In this document: positions 59,957 through 64,000 of the stretch, in pieces | How positions within the stretch are numbered: position 1 is the first letter of the stretch | Layout of the letters: the number at the start of each line of letters is the position of its first letter | Position numbers and translations under genes: made by a program | Assembly (NCBI RefSeq): GCF_022012475.1 | Contig: NZ_JAKLWS010000025.1 | Span: 1-64,000, forward strand | Reading direction: 5' to 3' | Source: Rhodohalobacter sulfatireducens | GTDB taxonomy: Bacteria; Bacteroidota; Rhodothermia; Balneolales; Balneolaceae | DNA: 64,000 nucleotides | Notes under the pieces: model-generated | Seen by the model: only the letters and a program-made list of their open reading frames with translations | Told to the model about the DNA's origin: nothing | Database searches by the model: none

Positions 59957-62170
59957 TTACGCCAATATATTCTCTTTACCGGAATCTGCCACAAATACGC
60001 AGGCCGATCGGGTCATTTCAACATAGCTTCTCAGATTTTTTAAGTCCGGTTCTTCAGGCAGTCCAAAAATATCAACATCAGCTCTTGGCATATTTTCTAA
60101 AGCCTCCTGAAAAGATCCAATTTCAACGTGTGGTTCGGCATCTTTCAATCGGGCAACTTCCAGCATATTTTCCAGGTAGTTGTAGGCATTTTCAACTTCA
60201 CTTTCTTCAACAACTGTGACGATTCGCAGTTTAGCATCCCAATTAATTTTTAGTTTGTAAGCCATCAAAAGGGCAAGATCTATGTTACCCAGGTCCATGT
60301 CTAAATCCCAATCCGGACCTTTATCACGCATCCATACATTGATGGATGCCGTTCTGCCAAGCTGTGCTACGGTGTCCTCGATGTAGAGTTGAATTCCCAT
60401 ATTATTCATGCGGGCGTTCGCCATAATATTGCTGATTTCCTCATCATATGTTTCATCATGGAGTAATCGCAAAAAAAGAATATTTGGACTAAAAAAGGAC
60501 CCTCGTAAAGTTTGAATGGAGTAGAGAACAGCATCTTGAAAATTATTTGATTTAATAAAAGACCAGCGGGCATACGTATTCTCCCTGAGAAATGAAGAAG
60601 AAAAATTGATTAAAGACTCTGTTAGGTCATCCTCTTCTGTATCTGAAATGCCAATCAGGCTGACTGATCCCCTTGGATAAACCAAATTTTGGATCAGGCT
60701 GAAACTGCCACGTAGCTCACGAGAGGATCGCACAGGCACCAAAATGTTGGCCTTCCAGGCTCTCTCGTTATCTTCGGGTAACATGGAAACCCTTTTGGCT
60801 GCCCATTCAGCAATTGAGACAAATAAACCACTTCTCATATCCCCATATGGAACATCCAGTTTTCGATTACTCAGGTATATGTAAGCTCCCACAACCAGTC
60901 CCATCGCAACTAAACCAAAAACGGCATTAATTATAAACATCGTAATGAGACACCCCAAAGCGCCGATCGCAGAAACAAATTTTGGAATTGGAAACGTAGG
61001 GCGAAAGCTGATCATGTTCATTCGCTGTTCTATGAACACTACGAGATTGATCATCATGTATGTAATCAGGAAGAACATAGTGATAAGGGGAGCTACTGTA
61101 TTTAAATCTCGCAGAAGGAGAGTGAGTAAAACAATAATTCCGGTCATGATAATGGCATTTCGGGGTTCGCCGTTTTTTGCCAGTTCAGAGAATATATCAC
61201 CCTTCGGAAAAATTTTGTGATCGCCGAGAGCCTGCAGAATTCGAGGGGCTCCAACAATAGAAGCCAAGGCTGATGAGAATGTTGCTCCAAGAAGACCGCC
61301 AAGAACAGCCGGACTCCAAAATGCTTTGTCAATCATAATATTGTAGTTGCTGACTAACTCTTCTGTAGTTGCAATTTTTGAAAGCCAATAACCAGCCCCC
61401 ATATACACAATAAAGCTGATAACGATTGCGCCTATCGTACCAATAGGGATGCTTTTCTTTGGGTTTTTCAGCTCGCCGGACATATTCGCTCCGGCCATGA
61501 TGCCTGTTGCAGCAGGGAAAAAAACAGCAAAAACAACCCAGAAACTAATTCCCTCGAAGTTATTCTCGGGAGCTCCGGGATAGTTACCCCACCAAAGAAT
61601 TTCATGCTGCATATCAGCAGTAAAAATACTTGCTGCTACAGAAACCAAGGCGGCTATGATAATGGCTAAAATCAGGTACTGAATTCGAAATGCAAGTTTT
61701 GCACTTACAAATGCTATCAGAAAAAGAATTCCAAAAACTAAAAAGTCTACCAGAAGGGCAGGGTGATCAGGGAATATATACTGCCAACCTTCTCTAAAAC
61801 CAAAGATGTACATCGTGATGGCCAACGTTTGAGCAAGATAGAGAGGAATACCCACACTCCCGCCAACTTCAAGCCCCAACGATTGCGAGATGATCGAATA
61901 AGCACCTCCGGCTTTGATCCGGATGTTTGTTGTAATACAGGACATCGAGAGAGCTGTAAATGTAACGATCAAAAAAGCGATGGAAACGATAATCCAACTA
62001 CCTAAAAGTCCGGCATTTCCCACAACCCATCCCTGTCTCAGAAATAAGATCACTCCTAAAATCGTCAGAAGTGTTGGGACAAAAACACCGGCGAAGGTTC
62101 CATACTTCTGTTTTATTTCTGAAGCGTCTCCTTCAACTTTCTCTTGTAATGTTTTTCCAGGTTTATTCAA
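59957..62170 (-). CDS. SLC12-type cation-chloride cotransporter-like permease
   Basis: A 737-residue membrane protein of the APC superfamily, closest in layout to the Na-K-Cl/K-Cl (SLC12) family. A short N-terminal tail leads to about twelve helices, with GTFAGVFVPTLLTILGVILFLR near 24-45 and the IKAGGAYSIISQSLGLEVG stretch near 86-104. The last 280 residues are a soluble cytoplasmic domain like the SLC12 C-terminal domain. It may move K+ or Na+ with chloride, or an amino acid. The ion set cannot be predicted. It converges with the sulfatase and stands alone. Confidence 0.85.
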   Translation of the reverse strand: MNKPGKTLQEKVEGDASEIKQKYGTFAGVFVPTLLTILGVILFLRQGWVVGNAGLLGSWIIVSIAFLIVTFTALSMSCITTNIRIKAGGAYSIISQSLGLEVGGSVGIPLYLAQTLAITMYIFGFREGWQYIFPDHPALLVDFLVFGILFLIAFVSAKLAFRIQYLILAIIIAALVSVAASIFTADMQHEILWWGNYPGAPENNFEGISFWVVFAVFFPAATGIMAGANMSGELKNPKKSIPIGTIGAIVISFIVYMGAGYWLSKIATTEELVSNYNIMIDKAFWSPAVLGGLLGATFSSALASIVGAPRILQALGDHKIFPKGDIFSELAKNGEPRNAIIMTGIIVLLTLLLRDLNTVAPLITMFFLITYMMINLVVFIEQRMNMISFRPTFPIPKFVSAIGALGCLITMFIINAVFGLVAMGLVVGAYIYLSNRKLDVPYGDMRSGLFVSIAEWAAKRVSMLPEDNERAWKANILVPVRSSRELRGSFSLIQNLVYPRGSVSLIGISDTEEDDLTESLINFSSSFLRENTYARWSFIKSNNFQDAVLYSIQTLRGSFFSPNILFLRLLHDETYDEEISNIMANARMNNMGIQLYIEDTVAQLGRTASINVWMRDKGPDWDLDMDLGNIDLALLMAYKLKINWDAKLRIVTVVEESEVENAYNYLENMLEVARLKDAEPHVEIGSFQEALENMPRADVDIFGLPEEPDLKNLRSYVEMTRSACVFVADSGKENILA

Positions 62171-62334
62171 GACGTTTAAGATTTAATGATATTTAACACG
62201 ATCTGTTCGTCAATCACCCTATAGATGAATGATCATAATTTTTGTCTATAAATTCCATTATCCTTTGTGGAAAGACCTGTTATCCATCCTATTGACAGCA
62301 AAATGGACATCTGTAAAATTGATCTTTCCGTAAC

Positions 62335-63588
62335 TCAAGAGTGATTTAGAATTGAAAAATTTGTTCTTTTGTAAATTTTATACTGATATAGTTCTTTTAG
62401 CCATCTATTTTCAGAATCACAGAGGTATTCTTTAATCGTTTTGAATGCAATCTTTCCATTCAGGTAATCAAGGATCAGAGCATCTCCGGCCAACAGTTCG
62501 ATCGCTTTCTTTTCAGAGCCAAATTCGTAGAACCCCTCTCTCCATTTGAATAAATGGGGGTATTTTTCTTTGATTGAGCGGATCATATATACTGAATGAA
62601 GCAGCGAGTGATAAGGCTTGCCAGTCAGGTGGATTTGAAATCCCTCGCAAATTTCATTTTTCCATTTATGAAAGGTGGGCAGGAAACGAATCGGCCGAAG
62701 CATCGCACCCGGATACTTCATAAAAGAATCGTCATCATTTAGGAGTCTCAAAGGCTTCAGGTAGGGGGCACCAAACTGTTCAAACGGCCGGGTTGTACCA
62801 CGACCTTCACTGAGATTTGTGCCTTCAAGCAGGCACTGACCCGGGTAGATATACGGCGTAGCCAAATTGGGTATATTTGGGGAGGGAGGTATAAATTGAC
62901 TATGAGCCAGAATCTCATTTTTAGAGTTGGATTTATTGTGATCAAAGGGCTCTAAAAGCTGAATATTTTCTGGATGAGCTGTGGTAAAATCAGAACGGAT
63001 ATCCTGGCTTTCAAGTGGCTGGATATAAAGCGGAAAATTCGCATCCAGTTTTTTGTAAAAAAAGAGTGCCAGTTCGGCCATGCTTAGTCCATGGCGATGA
63101 GGCAATCCTGTCCACCCGATAAATGAAGAATATTTTCCGGGAAGTTGACTCCCTTCAACTTGTAACCCGGCAGGATTCTCGCGGTCAATGAACACCATCT
63201 TCAGATTCGGGGCATGCGTCATAATCGATTCTATCATGAGGCCTAATGTGACAGAGTAGGTGAAATACCGAGAACCGATATCTTGCAAATCAACAAAAAG
63301 AACTTCCAAATCTTTTAGTTTTCCGGGATCTGCCAAAAGGCTGGTTTCCCTCTTCCCATAAAGTGAAACAGTTTCTACATCAATGCCGAACTCCTTATAT
63401 AAATTTTCATCTTCAATAGGAACCTGGTCCTGGAATTCGGCAAAAAGTCCATGCTCGGGGAAGAATATTCTGCAGAGGCCGGGAATGGTTTCAAAAGAAT
63501 AGGAACCGGTTTCAGGATCCCAGGATGTATGGTTACACAACAACCCGGCTCTGGCGTTTGAAAGAGTTATAAAAGTTTGATTATTCAT
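62335..63588 (-). CDS. namZ: Exo-beta-N-acetylmuramidase NamZ-like (DUF1343)
   Basis: A 417-residue DUF1343/NamZ-family protein. The Rossmann-like N-terminal half begins at once with ARAGLLCNHTSWD, corresponding to GLVTNPTG in known members. It continues with FFPEHGLFAE, LFVDLQDIGSRYFTYS, VFIDRENPAGLQVEG and LPHRHGLSMAELA. The C-terminal half contains LEGTNLSEGRGTTRPFEQFGAPY. NamZ removes N-acetylmuramic acid from the non-reducing end of peptidoglycan fragments. This protein lacks the signal peptide typical of secreted homologues, so it may act in the cytoplasm on recycled muropeptides. No muropeptide permease or amidase gene is adjacent. Confidence 0.85.
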   Translation of the reverse strand: MNNQTFITLSNARAGLLCNHTSWDPETGSYSFETIPGLCRIFFPEHGLFAEFQDQVPIEDENLYKEFGIDVETVSLYGKRETSLLADPGKLKDLEVLFVDLQDIGSRYFTYSVTLGLMIESIMTHAPNLKMVFIDRENPAGLQVEGSQLPGKYSSFIGWTGLPHRHGLSMAELALFFYKKLDANFPLYIQPLESQDIRSDFTTAHPENIQLLEPFDHNKSNSKNEILAHSQFIPPSPNIPNLATPYIYPGQCLLEGTNLSEGRGTTRPFEQFGAPYLKPLRLLNDDDSFMKYPGAMLRPIRFLPTFHKWKNEICEGFQIHLTGKPYHSLLHSVYMIRSIKEKYPHLFKWREGFYEFGSEKKAIELLAGDALILDYLNGKIAFKTIKEYLCDSENRWLKELYQYKIYKRTNFSILNHS

Positions 63589-63869
63589 GCTTTCTTGGTA
63601 GTCTGTCGAATAATTTGAAAAGATTGATCAGACTCTGTCTGCGTTTTTCATATTCGCTAAACTAAGAAAAGGAATCCATTTTCGGATGATTCAAAAGATT
63701 AAATACATTCTGTTAAGTAATTGCCAATTCAATCTATACTCGAGAAGAGGATAAAAAAAGGGTATAGGAAAGTCCCCTCCTTGCTGCTTTGCTAATCAAA
63801 GGATGGGATCTCTTTTCAAACATTATTATCCCAATCTCAGGTTAATGTAAGACATTTGAAAAATCAGCT

Positions 63870-64000
63870 ATGAAGAAAATACTACAGTTCTCAATTGCCT
63901 TTTTACTATCTCTTTCATTCGCATCTCTACAGGCTCAACAACCGGTGGACAGTCTTTTAACAGTTCGCGGTTTTGCAATCGCTGCACCACAGGTGGATGA
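63870..64000 (+). CDS. Secreted protein, N-terminal fragment cut by window end
   Basis: An open frame starting at the ATG at 63870 runs off the window after 43 codons. Its first 22 residues are a clear signal peptide (a KK-containing start, a hydrophobic run, then LQAQQ). The visible mature part (PVDSLLTVRGFAIAAPQVD) does not identify a family. It may be an exported glycan-active enzyme, but that is a guess from signal and neighbourhood only. Confidence 0.6.
   Translation, partial: MKKILQFSIAFLLSLSFASLQAQQPVDSLLTVRGFAIAAPQVD

Noticed and set aside
1-64000. rRNA, tRNA, prophage or insertion sequence
   Set aside because: I read both strands without finding tRNA-like arms, conserved rRNA stretches, integrases or transposases. 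Short or divergent ones could be missed without a covariance-model scan.

Overview
The window looks like chromosome of a Gram-negative, heterotrophic, probably marine bacterium of the FCB group. Balneolales/Rhodothermota is my best guess. The evidence is a TonB-dependent receptor, Omp85-type barrel protein, Sec and lipoprotein signal peptides, a DUF2723 membrane protein, DUF4097, a Bacteroidota-style ars operon, secreted sulfatases, moderate GC and almost no Shine-Dalgarno sequences. The lineage is inferred from gene content; no rRNA or tRNA gene was seen. About 52 protein genes are supported, almost all intact. There is no prophage, transposase or CRISPR array.

Layout. 1-371: short palindromic repeats. 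372-1337: stand-alone GIY-YIG nuclease. 1483-5997: arsenic island. Here arsR-arsM-arsC-DUF6428-acr3 read leftwards from one strong promoter with a palindromic operator, and an aquaglyceroporin converges from the other side. 6357-8842: GMC oxidoreductase with its Tat-exported small subunit. 9173-12653: phosphotriesterase-like lipoprotein and PBP1A. 12824-16186: cyclophilin, DUF445, then a tight trio of an unknown gene, ybeY and a divergent type IA topoisomerase paralogue (up to 17119). 17186-24153: DUF2723 protein, NSS transporter, PH-domain protein, MsrB and cold-shock protein. 24431-33714: TonB receptor, DUF2752/TM2/HD genes, DUF4097 with a 7TM SpoIIE phosphatase and an Omp85-type barrel, then MltG. 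33830-47433: leftward housekeeping block (APC permease, LpoA-like protein, guaA, gcvH-accC-accB, efp, NSS transporter, pullulanase, metG). 47854-59939: TrmH methylase, then a rightward scavenging block with alkaline phosphatase, AGE epimerase, GntP permease, PHP phosphoesterase, FAH-family enzyme with ketoglutarate-semialdehyde dehydrogenase, and two sulfatases. 59957-63588: SLC12-type transporter and NamZ. 63870 to the end: start of a secreted protein.

How the genes work together. The ars island would reduce arsenate, export or methylate arsenite and sense As(III). Three of its proteins end in a Cys-Cys pair. The 48-60 kb block fits uptake and oxidation of sugar acids released from sulfated or phosphorylated polymers, with the FAH/dehydrogenase pair delivering 2-oxoglutarate. 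The cell-wall genes (PBP1A, MltG, the LpoA-like protein, NamZ) are dispersed.

The points most worth a second look are the topoisomerase paralogue behind ybeY with an altered metal site, the shared Cys-Cys tails of the ars proteins, a recurring class of about 19-nt mini-hairpins with three-base loops (two lying directly against a stop codon), and three consecutive perfect inverted repeats behind ppiB.
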